The translations under genes and the position numbers were made by a program. The notes under the pieces are model-generated. The model was given only the letters and a program-made list of their open reading frames with translations. It made no database searches and was not told where the DNA came from. Below are positions 17,801 through 25,852 of a stretch of 64,000 bases of DNA, piece after piece; position 1 is the first letter of the stretch, and each line of letters starts with the position of its first letter. Location of the stretch: NCBI RefSeq assembly GCF_045862395.1, contig NZ_AP023087.1, forward strand, positions 62,001 through 126,000. The letters are read 5' to 3'. This stretch comes from Marinicellulosiphila megalodicopiae. Lineage in GTDB: Bacteria; Pseudomonadota; Gammaproteobacteria; Pseudomonadales; Natronospirillaceae.

Positions 17801-19288
17801 GACATTATTTGCATCGTCTAAAACGGTATAAGTGAAAGAATAATTTCCCGATACATTATTATAAGGTGTCACTAATATATTGCCGCCACTTAAAGAAATA
17901 TCACCTGCGGTAAATACTGAAGTAATGGTTACTGTATTGATATTCAAACTATTGTCATCTGTGTCATTTGCTAAAACATTTAATGTTTGCGTAGTGGCGT
18001 CTTCATCAAACGTATAACTATCATTATTGGCAACTGGTGCAGCATCGGCTCCTGGCTCACTTATGATTATGTTAAAAGTGCCTTCTTCACTGATATTAAA
18101 ATTTTGATCGTGTACGATAAATTTTACAACATCCGTGCCTGTAAAATTATTATTGGGCGTATAAGTTGGCGTGTCACTGTATAAATCACTTAGCGAACCA
18201 TTAGTCGGTAATTGGGTGTACTGATACATATACGTATCACCAACTGAAGCGCTTGATGAACTAGCATTTAATGGAGTGAGTGTCGTGTTTGTATTTTTAT
18301 CAATATTTATTGTTGTGTCGTTAATCGTAATGACTGGCTGAGTAGCATCCTCTGGCAAATCCCAACCGATGTCTTTCATGACCCTTGATTCAATATCAAT
18401 ATTTACTGCATTCGTTGCATAGGGTTCCATCACTTGATTCGGAGTAGCCTCGATAGAAAAATGAGAAAGTGAGGAGCCGTTTAAAAAGTCTGTTGGAGAA
18501 AATATTTCAACGCGATTATTTGAAAAACCACTACTTAAAATCGTTGCCGCATAGGTATTGGTTATTGAGCCATTCCAAGCTAAGTTCTCGCTGGTTCCTG
18601 AATTCAAACGCTCTGAGTCACTCATATTAACCCAAGCTTTATTCGTAGCGTTGTCATACAGATGCTGGCTATAAGAATCTGGATGAGGGTATTCACTGCT
18701 AAACCATGCACCGGTACTTGTGTTTGTCATGGTTAAAAAACCTAATCCATGGGCTAACTCATGCACAACCACAGATAATAAATTCTCAGTATTTATTGAA
18801 GGCGTATTATCTAACCCATAATACCAGCCATTAGATGCACCTGAAAAACAGCCTTGATCAATTTGCGCATTTAAATCAATATGAATGTCTTCGTATGCTC
18901 CTGAATAATCTGTTTGACTGATTTGATTTGCAAGAGCCGTTGGATACCAAATATCATTTATTAAATAAACATAGCTTGGACCAGCAGAACCTAAATTAGC
19001 AGAGTTGGATGCGCAGTAGGAATTTGTAAAATCAACAGAAATATGAATGTCATAAGTTAAATGTAATTCTTGTGCCCATATTTGCGCCGCACGTCGAATC
19101 ACTTCTTTACGTTGCTCGCCTAATGTCGTGTGATAATTTCCACCCACTGCAGTAACCGAAGTGGCATCGGTAAATCCTGCGCCAAATGTGATATTGATTT
19201 TATTGGTGCTAGGTTCTGTAAACGCTGCATTAGAAAAAGGGGAGAGTAATAATAAAATTATCGAAAATAGATAAAGATTTAATTTCAT
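14807..19288 (-). CDS. Giant secreted zinc metalloprotease-like protein with cadherin-like repeats
   Basis: 1,493 aa from the ATG at 19288; a GTG four codons earlier is possible. Signal peptide 1-21 (ending SPFSNA). The N-terminal 300 residues form a zincin-like domain with HELAHGLGF (H176, E177, H180). About 12 tandem repeats of 90-100 aa follow, each with a D-x-F-x-Y strand motif (VDSFTYLVNDG, NDSFTYKITDD, ADSFTYKVIDT) and Asp/Asn-rich calcium-type turns, as in bacterial cadherin-like/VCBS-type adhesins. The C terminus is a Ser/Gly run, a hydrophobic segment (FELIVLLLSLLSILII) and a basic tail, resembling a GlyGly-CTERM-type sorting signal. The likely role is a cell-surface protease/adhesin. 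Its substrate is unknown, and the third metal ligand was not identified. Confidence 0.85.
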   Translation of the reverse strand: MKLNLYLFSIILLLLSPFSNAAFTEPSTNKINITFGAGFTDATSVTAVGGNYHTTLGEQRKEVIRRAAQIWAQELHLTYDIHISVDFTNSYCASNSANLGSAGPSYVYLINDIWYPTALANQISQTDYSGAYEDIHIDLNAQIDQGCFSGASNGWYYGLDNTPSINTENLLSVVVHELAHGLGFLTMTNTSTGAWFSSEYPHPDSYSQHLYDNATNKAWVNMSDSERLNSGTSENLAWNGSITNTYAATILSSGFSNNRVEIFSPTDFLNGSSLSHFSIEATPNQVMEPYATNAVNIDIESRVMKDIGWDLPEDATQPVITINDTTINIDKNTNTTLTPLNASSSSASVGDTYMYQYTQLPTNGSLSDLYSDTPTYTPNNNFTGTDVVKFIVHDQNFNISEEGTFNIIISEPGADAAPVANNDSYTFDEDATTQTLNVLANDTDDNSLNINTVTITSVFTAGDISLSGGNILVTPYNNVSGNYSFTYTVLDDANNVSNDATVSLTISPINDVPVAVVDSFNITEDHLGYTLDLISNDNDVESTLSNDDITIISEPTQGDLSYFNSDYIYVPDVNYNGVDSFTYLVNDGTANSNTVSVSLNITSVNDAPVSIQDAFTLNQNSSFDLYILSNDYDNDHTVNYNMVNIDTPVSHGTLTLTGSMLTYVPDNNYFGDDAFSYYLNDGSDSGNSVVVNLTISHVNAAPTAQNDNYTLDEDTQTIFNILDNDTDDVTIDSISIVSDPQHGELSINNNILTYQPDDNYYGNDSFTYKITDDESAQSNTATVAITINSVNDLPVANNDNFIITNGSVNIYPLLNDTDEDINSVNIMIDSQPINGLVSVSGSNVTYLADENFVGFDSFTYHLSDNENAISNIATVNVEVSSDMAPVTNDLTFTVDEDSTNNELDLITQNESNEDVTQIIITVEPNHGVLVIDGIAVTYTPDENYAGSDSFNYQIKDSTNLISNESTASISVTQINDAPIAVNDSATVLVNNSKNINVLNNDWDENISGVTIEITSNPEFGSVSIQNNQIVYMADDQYAAQTDQITYIIIDTQSLSSNEATVDINISLEADLPIAYNDQYSVIKNESIVLTPTLDDDYYTTHISMNVQEFENGSAEINGLNLTVTPNPDFIGTLSIVYNITDELSQTSNNAMITVEVIDDNIPTIDLDLMTLINTELQFNAYAVTSTNNSAQISISQMPKKGFVSIVEDEILYEPFAAQSGIDNFAYVLTQTNNSQIQISVTVELLYEDEYIARLNENDITIINDVFTVIEDTPITLDVLFNDGLNNQGQYQINIVQQTMIGQLTVDDQSITYQPNANVYGADSFTYKVIDTQTNEESRIATVMLEILSQNDVPTSPNFNIDAANTVTLDLFSNAVDVDGTLVGINIINAPQNGLLILSGNQATYTAFNNYSGADKFVYNIVDNQNGVSDQIDVNITVKATSTTAKNSNDAVVVEVSSGSFNIFELIVLLLSLLSILIIRNHQTTNCYQLIKKK

Positions 19289-19300
19289 TGAACGCACCAC

Positions 19301-19787
19301 TTTAAAAATAAAATTAATTAAACATGCTATAAATAAAGTGCATTCAATCGCTTATCACAAGTGGTTTTACCCTTGCTTTGAGTTACTCAATGTAAATGAT
19401 GATTTAATGACAATATTCATTTTACAATGTCGTTAATGGATGTGTGTGATACTTGAAATATAGTTAATATAGAAAAAAACTTGACGTTTTACTGGTTGAT
19501 TTTCATCAATTAACGACTATTTTTATAGAATTTTAATTACAGTAAAAAACAAAGAAAATATTTTGACGTTTCTTTTTATGGCGGATCATTCATTTTAAGA
19601 AATGTAAAAATGAGACGTGGTTTTACAAATGATTGAGACATTCAAACAAAATAAGCTTTATTCAAATTAAGATTGATGACTTATGGATGCTTTGAAAATA
19701 GCTATTTTCAATTTACATTGTGTTACATTACCCAAAAATTATTAAAACCCACTTTATTAAAATATATAAAATACAGGCAAACTCAGC
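19301..19787. other. Divergent intergenic region
   Basis: 487 bp, very AT-rich, between the divergent zincin gene and the MBL hydrolase. It must hold both promoters. I see no repeat, terminator or small ORF, and cannot place promoters convincingly. Confidence 0.5.
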
Positions 19788-20705
19788 ATGATCTTTAAAT
19801 TTTTCAAATATATTATTTCGTTTGTTTTCATCCTTATTTTGGCATTTATTATTAGTTTATATTGGCCAAGAACTCTAGCTAAGTTAGAAGGTGTAAACAC
19901 TGTACTTCCAATTATTCAAGCCAATACACCTGCCACAAAAGTGCATTTTATTAAAACGGGGGAAGTAACCACATTAGATGCGTTTACATACGCGGGCGGC
20001 AGTCTTATTAAAACCAAAACGTTAGCCCATGGTGCGATGTTGATAGAGCATCCAAAAGGCAATGTATTAATTGATGGGGGGTTGGGTGTCAATGCCAGTG
20101 CGCAATTTGAAGCCGACATGCCAGGCCATATGAAGCCCCTAATGGAATTTACTCAACTTACGGATACTAAATCAGCCATTGAAAAAAAGGGATTAACGTT
20201 ACCTGAAAAAATAATATTAACCCACGCTCATTGGGATCACGCTAGTGGATTGGAAGATTTTATTAATATTGATGTGCTTGTGAATGCTAAGGAAAAACAT
20301 TATATCGACACCCATGGAGTCCCAGATATTTTTCCATCACAGGTGTTGAATAAATCTTTTAATTGGGCAGTATTCGAATTTGAAAATGTACCCTATGGTA
20401 TTTTTGATAAAAGTTATGATGTTTACAACGATGGAAGTATTGTGGTAGTTCCTTTATCTGGTCATACACCAGGCAGTGTAGGTATATTTGTAAATAACAA
20501 ACATGCGCGTCGATTTTTTATTGGTGATGCCGTATGGAATTTAAATGCCATTGAAAAGCGTCGACCTAAAATGTGGGTATCTGGATTACTTACTGACAAC
20601 CACAGCAAAAATACAATTGATCAAATTTCATTATTACATGAAATAAAAATCCAAAATCCAGATTTAATAATGATACCGGCTCACGATTTTGAATCTTGGA
20701 AGTAA
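19788..20705 (+). CDS. Membrane-anchored metallo-beta-lactamase-fold hydrolase
   Basis: 305 aa. An uncleaved-looking N-terminal span (about 6-25) is followed by an MBL fold. The metal-binding motif is THAHWDHASG (H146, H148, D150, H151). LIEHPKGNVLIDGG is the first MBL strand pair; LSGHTPGSVGIF and FIGDAVWN supply the third His and bridging Asp; PAHD lies near the C terminus. The arrangement resembles quorum-quenching lactonases and related hydrolases. The substrate cannot be read from sequence, so no lactonase name is given. The probable location is the periplasmic face of the inner membrane. A broken small membrane ORF follows at 45 bp. Confidence 0.87.
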   Translation: MIFKFFKYIISFVFILILAFIISLYWPRTLAKLEGVNTVLPIIQANTPATKVHFIKTGEVTTLDAFTYAGGSLIKTKTLAHGAMLIEHPKGNVLIDGGLGVNASAQFEADMPGHMKPLMEFTQLTDTKSAIEKKGLTLPEKIILTHAHWDHASGLEDFINIDVLVNAKEKHYIDTHGVPDIFPSQVLNKSFNWAVFEFENVPYGIFDKSYDVYNDGSIVVVPLSGHTPGSVGIFVNNKHARRFFIGDAVWNLNAIEKRRPKMWVSGLLTDNHSKNTIDQISLLHEIKIQNPDLIMIPAHDFESWK

Positions 20706-20749
20706 TACATAAAATTTTGGATATTAAAATTAGATAAAAAGGAAACAAT

Positions 20750-20971
20750 ATGCCATTAGAGATTATTACAGAGAGCGTTTTTGGTTTAATATTCCGCGCA
20801 TTAGGTTGGATATTTATTGATGTATTGTTTGAAATTTTAATTAGAGGGTTGGGTTATTTAATTTGCTGACCGTTTAATAAAATCGATTTTGATAGTTGGG
20901 TTTGTATAGTGATGGGATTACTAGGCTGGACTTTGATGGGATTTTTGATTTATGGTTTTTTTTATTTTTAA
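20750..20971 (+). pseudogene. Small membrane protein gene interrupted by in-frame TGA
   Basis: AAAAAGGAAACA is a good ribosome binding site before ATG at 20750. The first 39 codons (MPLEIITESVFGLIFRALGW...) end with Cys then TGA at 20867-20869. The same frame then continues 33 codons (PFNKIDFDSWVCIVMGLLGW...) to TAA at 20969. Both halves are hydrophobic and read as one protein of about 73 residues with two or three membrane segments. A CGA (Arg) to TGA change would explain the break. The first half alone could still be expressed as a 39-aa membrane peptide. Confidence 0.6.
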
Positions 20972-21069
20972 TATTGTCGTGAATAGCTACTTAATAGAAG
21001 TGGCTATTCATATTAAAGGTGTAATGAAAAACGTTAATTGATTACTGAATTTAGATTAAATTAACGTCA

Positions 21070-21690
21070 CTAACGCTCTTTTATTTTCTTAGCAGGATTC
21101 CCTGCAACAACTATATTGCTGTCTATATTTTTTGTAACAACTGACTGCATACCCACAATTGAACCACTACCAATTTTAACACCATCAACCACTCCTACAT
21201 GTGCGCCTAACCAAACATCTTTTTCTAAAATGATGCCTTGGCTTGTTGTGGGTTGGTCTTTTATTAATCGATCATTTTCAAAACCGTGATTAAATGAATA
21301 CAAATGGCAGTAAGCAGCAAGTCTACAATAATCTTTGATAACGATACCTTGATTTCCCGCCTCCAAAGTGCAGTGATGATTAATGCTAACTTGTTTGCCA
21401 ATTAAAATTGGGCCATGCAGAACACAATCTGCGGCTATAAAACTGCCTTCTTCAATAATAATTTTTCGACCGGGTTCGGCAAACAAATTGGCTAATGGGG
21501 AAATAAAACAATCTCCCTTAATTTCGACCATCTCCATGTCTTGTAAATATTCTTGATATTCATTTTGCCATTTTTGTGCCCATTGTTTTTGATTGGGTTT
21601 TAATTTCCAGTATAACCACGGCATGTAACTTAAGCGCTTCTTGTGCTGTTCTCTATATTTATGATGTGGATCTAAATTGTTATCGGCCAT
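21070..21690 (-). CDS. Left-handed beta-helix acyltransferase
   Basis: 206 aa hexapeptide-repeat protein of the maltose/galactoside O-acetyltransferase type. Repeats run from about residue 60 (CFISPLANLFAEPGRKIIIE) to 195. The catalytic His is probably in HLYSFNHGFE. The C-terminal coil motif GIILEKDVWLGAHVGVVDGV, then GSIVGMQSVVTKNI and VVAGNPAKKIKER, are diagnostic for acetyl-CoA-dependent members. The acceptor sugar is unknown, and no polysaccharide cluster is next to it. It is monocistronic as far as visible. Confidence 0.9.
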   Translation of the reverse strand: MADNNLDPHHKYREQHKKRLSYMPWLYWKLKPNQKQWAQKWQNEYQEYLQDMEMVEIKGDCFISPLANLFAEPGRKIIIEEGSFIAADCVLHGPILIGKQVSINHHCTLEAGNQGIVIKDYCRLAAYCHLYSFNHGFENDRLIKDQPTTSQGIILEKDVWLGAHVGVVDGVKIGSGSIVGMQSVVTKNIDSNIVVAGNPAKKIKER

Positions 21691-21964
21691 ATTTTACTTT
21701 CTTTTTATTTAGTTTAATTTCTTTTTATTTAGATTCATTTTGTATTCTAGTTGTATCACTACTACGATTTTTAAGATGCGGACTATGTTAACCAAATAAT
21801 AAAAATTATGATATCTTGGCTCTACTTTTTGTTCTAAATTATTAGTATTATTCTTAGCTATTGCTTCTGATTCACATATTTCGGACAATCAGTATGTTAT
21901 AAATCTATTTTGACCTGTATGGATTGTAGACAGGCACTTATTATTCTTTATTAGGAGCAACATT

Positions 21965-22531
21965 ATGCTTATCATTTCTTTAGTAATTCTCTGTTTAATT
22001 ATCATCTATGGATGGTATGTAAGTATCATCAGCAAACAAAACAAAGCCAAAGAAGCGTTGTCGGGAATTGATGTGCAATTAAAACAACGCGCCAATATCA
22101 TTCCCAATATTTTGACTATTGCTAAAAAATTTATGGAGCACGAAAAATCGTTACTTGCTGAAATTACCCAACTGCGTACCGATGCACTGCGTGATTATGA
22201 CAGTGCCGATAAAAATGCATTAAAGGAACATTTTTCTGTTGAGGATCAGCTATCTGGGAAAATGGGACAGTTAATGATTAACATGGAGGCGTACCCTGAA
22301 CTAAAATCTGACCAAACTATGCTACAAGCACAGCGCACTTATAACGAGATTGAAGCAAAAATTGCAGCGGCACGTCGCTTTTATAATTCGTCGGTAACTG
22401 CGCTTAATAATTCAGTCCAGATTTTTCCAGGTAATTTAATTGCCTCCATGATTGGCGCCACTGTCATGCCTTTTTACGAAGCGGATGAGCAATCAACCGC
22501 TCCAATTAATGCAAGTGAGGTATTCAAATAA
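21965..22531 (+). CDS. LemA family protein
   Basis: 188 aa. A short N-terminal membrane span (2-18) is followed by a long helical bundle. The typical LemA residues IDVQLKQRANIIPNIL and NEIEAKIAAARRFYNSSVTA are present, as is IQIFPGN-like IFPGNLIASMIG near the C terminus. LemA proteins are inner-membrane proteins of unsettled function. TTAGGAGCA is a clear ribosome binding site. The stop codon is directly abutted by the start of the DUF3137 gene, a common pairing, so they probably act together. Confidence 0.93.
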   Translation: MLIISLVILCLIIIYGWYVSIISKQNKAKEALSGIDVQLKQRANIIPNILTIAKKFMEHEKSLLAEITQLRTDALRDYDSADKNALKEHFSVEDQLSGKMGQLMINMEAYPELKSDQTMLQAQRTYNEIEAKIAAARRFYNSSVTALNNSVQIFPGNLIASMIGATVMPFYEADEQSTAPINASEVFK

Positions 22532-23569
22532 ATGAGTGCGAAATTTGTTAATCTTTTATTAGGCCATGGTCTTTCTCCTTTTACTGGTGAAGTGATGTTT
22601 AATAACACGGCTTATACCTCTCATTATGACAAGCATATTCGACCGTTTGTACAAGACTTTGAAAACGAGCGCATTAAAGCATTAATTGCTTGTCGTAAAC
22701 GTTCACTCACTAGCATTTTTATTTGTGCAATACTGTTACTTTATTTTATACCGTTTTTTGTCCGCGTAACTTCAGATCCAGACGGCACTGGGTTTATTAT
22801 AGGAATGACTGTTTTTATTTGTATTTGTTTTGGAAACTGGAGTCATCGCCCTTTAAAAAACTATAAAAGTTCTGTTAAGCAAAACGTCTACCCCAATATT
22901 TTTAGTTTTTTTGGTGAAGATTTTAAATACTGTGAAAACGATACCTTAACAAAAGACAGTATTAGTATTGATTCACTTCAGCCATCAGGGTTGATACCAA
23001 GTCATAATAGATCCAGTACAGAAGATTTTGTGAGTGGCTATTATAAAGGCGTCAAACTTGAATTATTTGAAGCGGAGTTAATTCGAAAATCAAAAGACAG
23101 TAAAGGGCGTGATACCAGTAGTACGGTTTTTAAAGGTATATTTATTCGACTGAATATGAACAAATCTTTTAACTGTAAAACCATTGTAAAACGCGACCAA
23201 GGTAAAATTGGCAATTGGTTTGGCGATAAGTTTTCAAAATTAGAAACCGTTAGACTGGAAGATCCCATTTTTGAAAAAATGTTTCAAATTTATTCAGACG
23301 ATCAAGTGGAAGCGCGATATTTACTGACAACCAGTTTCATGCAGAGATTGATTAATTTAACCGAGGTATTTGGCAGTAAAAATATTCAATGCAGTTTTTA
23401 CAACAATCAACTTCTGTTTATGATTTCAACATCACACAACCGATTTGAAACCGCTTCGGCATTTAAACCCGCTACGTTTGAAACCGAAATCAATACCATC
23501 CTAAATGAAATGGATGAGATATTTCAAATAATAGACACATTAAAACTTGATGAGCAAACCGGGTTGTGA
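22532..23569 (+). CDS. DUF3137 domain membrane protein
   Basis: 345 aa. Two membrane spans near 63-82 and 88-106 are followed by a cytoplasmic C-terminal region of about 240 residues. The domain begins around PNIFSFFGEDFKY and has the pattern DFVSGYYKGVKLELFEAEL, typical of DUF3137 partners of LemA. It begins immediately after the lemA stop (TAA-ATG, no gap). Biochemical function is unknown in the family. Confidence 0.88.
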   Translation: MSAKFVNLLLGHGLSPFTGEVMFNNTAYTSHYDKHIRPFVQDFENERIKALIACRKRSLTSIFICAILLLYFIPFFVRVTSDPDGTGFIIGMTVFICICFGNWSHRPLKNYKSSVKQNVYPNIFSFFGEDFKYCENDTLTKDSISIDSLQPSGLIPSHNRSSTEDFVSGYYKGVKLELFEAELIRKSKDSKGRDTSSTVFKGIFIRLNMNKSFNCKTIVKRDQGKIGNWFGDKFSKLETVRLEDPIFEKMFQIYSDDQVEARYLLTTSFMQRLINLTEVFGSKNIQCSFYNNQLLFMISTSHNRFETASAFKPATFETEINTILNEMDEIFQIIDTLKLDEQTGL

Positions 23570-23611
23570 ATACAACCCTTTCAAACGAAAATTATAAACC
23601 CTTAAATCGCT

Positions 23612-24316
23612 CTACTTGAGCAACAACAAAAACGAAGTCACTAGCGCACCAAAAATTGACCCCATAAAAAAACCCAACAAAATAAAAGGTAAATTAGAAT
23701 CCGTTTCTTTTTTCGTTTTTTTATTTAACGATGATTGATTGTTTCTTTTCGAATCTTTACTTTTTGATATTTGTAAGCTGCTTGTCTCTTTTTCGCCAAC
23801 TTTATTCTGCTTTGATTTTTTTTCTTGCGTTGGTTTTGATTTCGAATTTGAATTTGAATTTAGTGTTGATGTTGATGTTGATGTTGTAGCAGACGAGGCT
23901 ATTTTAGCGTCAATCGTATATTTTTTATCAGGCGCTTTATTTTCTTTTTTTGATGCAACAATTGGCTTTGAAGCAACAGGATCCGATTTTTTTGAAATAG
24001 CCTTGCCAGATAATTGAGACTCATCAAACACCTCATAAAATGCCAATATTTGTATTTCGCTAATGCTTTCGCCTTCTTTAACAGACAAAGTCGCAATTTT
24101 TCCATCCGCTGGTGCGTAGATATCAAAAATAGCCTTATCAGACTCAACCTCAAACACTGGATCATCTTTGTTTAACGTAGCGCCATCATCAACATAAATT
24201 TTAGTGATCACATACTCGCTATCTGGATTATTAGTTTGACCAACTTTTAAAGTAACCATTTTTTTATCTTTTTGGAACAAATTGCCAAGCCCTGTTTTTT
24301 TGTTTTTTACATTCAT
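23612..24316 (-). CDS. Stand-alone lipoyl/biotinyl-domain protein with C-terminal membrane anchor
   Basis: 234 aa. Residues 20-98 are a biotin/lipoyl-attachment beta-barrel with VFEVESDKAIFDIYAPADG; K61 in the SDKA turn is the expected lipoylation site (ESDKA favours lipoyl over biotin). A Ser/Thr/Lys/Asn-rich linker of about 100 residues follows, including runs such as TSTSTS and NSNSNSKSK. A C-terminal membrane segment (about 212-232, LPFILLGFFMGSIFGALVTS) ends the protein. No E1, E2-catalytic or carboxylase gene is nearby, so it is not part of a local dehydrogenase complex. Partner and role are unknown. GGACTTAAAA precedes the ATG. The gene is convergent with the DUF3137 gene. Confidence 0.82.
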   Translation of the reverse strand: MNVKNKKTGLGNLFQKDKKMVTLKVGQTNNPDSEYVITKIYVDDGATLNKDDPVFEVESDKAIFDIYAPADGKIATLSVKEGESISEIQILAFYEVFDESQLSGKAISKKSDPVASKPIVASKKENKAPDKKYTIDAKIASSATTSTSTSTLNSNSNSKSKPTQEKKSKQNKVGEKETSSLQISKSKDSKRNNQSSLNKKTKKETDSNLPFILLGFFMGSIFGALVTSFLLLLK

Positions 24317-24426
24317 TTTTAAGTCCTATTTTAATATATAACTTTATTAAATTTGATCTGATGTATTTTTGGACCCGGCCTTGGGTTTATTCCAAAATAG
24401 AAAACTGACTTTGTATATAATTTAAT

Positions 24427-24472
24427 TCACCAAGCTTTTCATTCATTCAAGGACGAAAGAATTATACTTAAA
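24427..24472. repeat. Direct repeat copy 1 beyond serC
   Basis: A roughly 46-bp stretch (CACCAAGCTTTTCATTCATT...) recurs at 24534-24579 with about 85% identity. Between the copies lies a hairpin AAGGAA-GGT-TTCCTT flanked by GTATTC/GAATAC. Confidence 0.7.
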
Positions 24473-24533
24473 AGCAGATGGATGTGCGGTTAGCGACTGA
24501 GTATTCAAGGAAGGTTTCCTTCCGCCAGAATAC

Positions 24534-24579
24534 TCACCAAGCTTTTAATTCATTCAGGGACGAATGGATTAAACTAAAG
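24534..24579. repeat. Direct repeat copy 2, overlapping the serC 3' end
   Basis: Second copy (CACCAAGCTTTTAATTCATT...). It includes the serC stop codon and last codons, so the repeat unit appears to derive from or abut the serC 3' end. Confidence 0.7.
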
Positions 24580-25681
24580 AATCTCTTGCCCACTTAATCC
24601 AAGGCATCAACGCTTTTATGTCTTCAGTTTGCACCGTTACGCCACACCAAATACGAAGTCCTGACGGGGCGCTTTTGTATGCGCCAATATCTAATGCTAC
24701 ATTTTCATCGGCTAATAATTTTATTAACGCTTTGATTTGATCGTCGTTTAAATCTAATTTTAAACACACGGATGTATTTGAAACTGTTTGTGAATCTTCT
24801 GCTAAGAAATCGATCCAGTCATTTTGCGCAACAAATTCTTTGATGACATCTAGACTTGCGTGTGAGCGTTTGATGGCCTCACTTTGTCCACCAATTGATT
24901 CGACCCAGTTAAGTGCATCTAAATAATCTGCCACACATAACATGGAAGGTGTGTTGATGGTTGCACCTTCAAAAATACCTTCGATTAATTTACCGTTATT
25001 TGTTAATCGGAAAATTTTTGGCATTGGCCATTGCGGTACATAACTTTCTAAACGCTCAACGGCTTTTGGCGATAAAATTAATACACCGTGTGCGCCTTCG
25101 CCGCCTAACACTTTTTGCCAGCTGAATGTCACGACATCTAGTTTTTTCCAGTCCATGTCCATGGCAAATACGGCGCTGGTTGCGTCACAAATCACGATGC
25201 CTTCTTGATCGTCAGAAATCCAATCTAGGTTTTTAACTTTTACGCCCGATGTGGTGCCGTTGTAGGTAAAAATGACGTCATTTTTTGGGTTTACTTTTGA
25301 AAAATCGGGTAATAAACCGTAATCGGCGGTGTGGCAGTTTACGTCAATATCTAACTGCTCGGTGGCATCGGTTAACCATTCACGACCAAATGATTCCCAT
25401 GCAAATAAATCAACTTGGCGCGGACCTAATGCTGACCACATGATCATTTCCATGGCGCCTGTGTCGCTCGCTGGCACGATACCTACGCGGTAGCCTTCTG
25501 GAAGATTTAATAATTCTGCTGTTTTTGTGCAGGCTAACTCTAATGCCGTTTTACCGATTTTTGAGCGATGTGAACGACCTAATGTCGAAAGGTCTAATTT
25601 TGCAACATCGTAGCCTGGACGTTTTGAACAAGGTCCAGAAGAAAAATTAGGATTAGCGGGTTTTACAGTCGGTTGGCTCAC
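24569..25681 (-). CDS. serC: Phosphoserine aminotransferase
   Basis: 370 aa class-V aminotransferase converting 3-phosphohydroxypyruvate to O-phosphoserine (serine biosynthesis; may also serve pyridoxal phosphate synthesis). The opening PANPNFSSGPCSKRPGYD and SRLG-like STLGRSHRSKIGKTAL identify the second serC type, seen in alphaproteobacteria and methanogens, rather than the enteric SerC. K190 in VTFSWQKVLGGEGAHG is the pyridoxal-phosphate Schiff-base lysine. The start codon is GTG at 25681. It is monocistronic; the GH9 gene upstream is separated by a terminator. Confidence 0.94.
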   Translation of the reverse strand: MSQPTVKPANPNFSSGPCSKRPGYDVAKLDLSTLGRSHRSKIGKTALELACTKTAELLNLPEGYRVGIVPASDTGAMEMIMWSALGPRQVDLFAWESFGREWLTDATEQLDIDVNCHTADYGLLPDFSKVNPKNDVIFTYNGTTSGVKVKNLDWISDDQEGIVICDATSAVFAMDMDWKKLDVVTFSWQKVLGGEGAHGVLILSPKAVERLESYVPQWPMPKIFRLTNNGKLIEGIFEGATINTPSMLCVADYLDALNWVESIGGQSEAIKRSHASLDVIKEFVAQNDWIDFLAEDSQTVSNTSVCLKLDLNDDQIKALIKLLADENVALDIGAYKSAPSGLRIWCGVTVQTEDIKALMPWIKWARDSLV

Positions 25682-25799
25682 GTTAGCATCTCTAAAATAT
25701 AAAAACGCGATTATACCTAAGGAGCAGAGGAAGGACTAAGATTTTTTAAAACGTACTCTCAATTGAGAGAAGTAAGATTTAATAAATGTAAATTGAAAA

Positions 25800-25825
25800 A
25801 AAACCCCAGCGTTTGCTGGGGTTTT
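25800..25825 (-). terminator. Terminator after the GH9 gene
   Basis: A perfect stem AAAACCCCAGC / GCTGGGGTTTT with a GTTT loop and flanking A and T runs, directly beyond the GH9 stop. It could act in both directions. Confidence 0.9.
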
Positions 25826-25852
25826 AAAGATGGTTCTATTTAAAGAATTTTA

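Noticed and set aside
20867..20869. TGA as a selenocysteine or tryptophan codon
   Set aside because: TGA is used as a normal stop in neighbours (e.g. the glutathione peroxidase gene). No selenocysteine-insertion hairpin was seen, and that peroxidase uses Cys. A CGA-to-TGA change is simpler.
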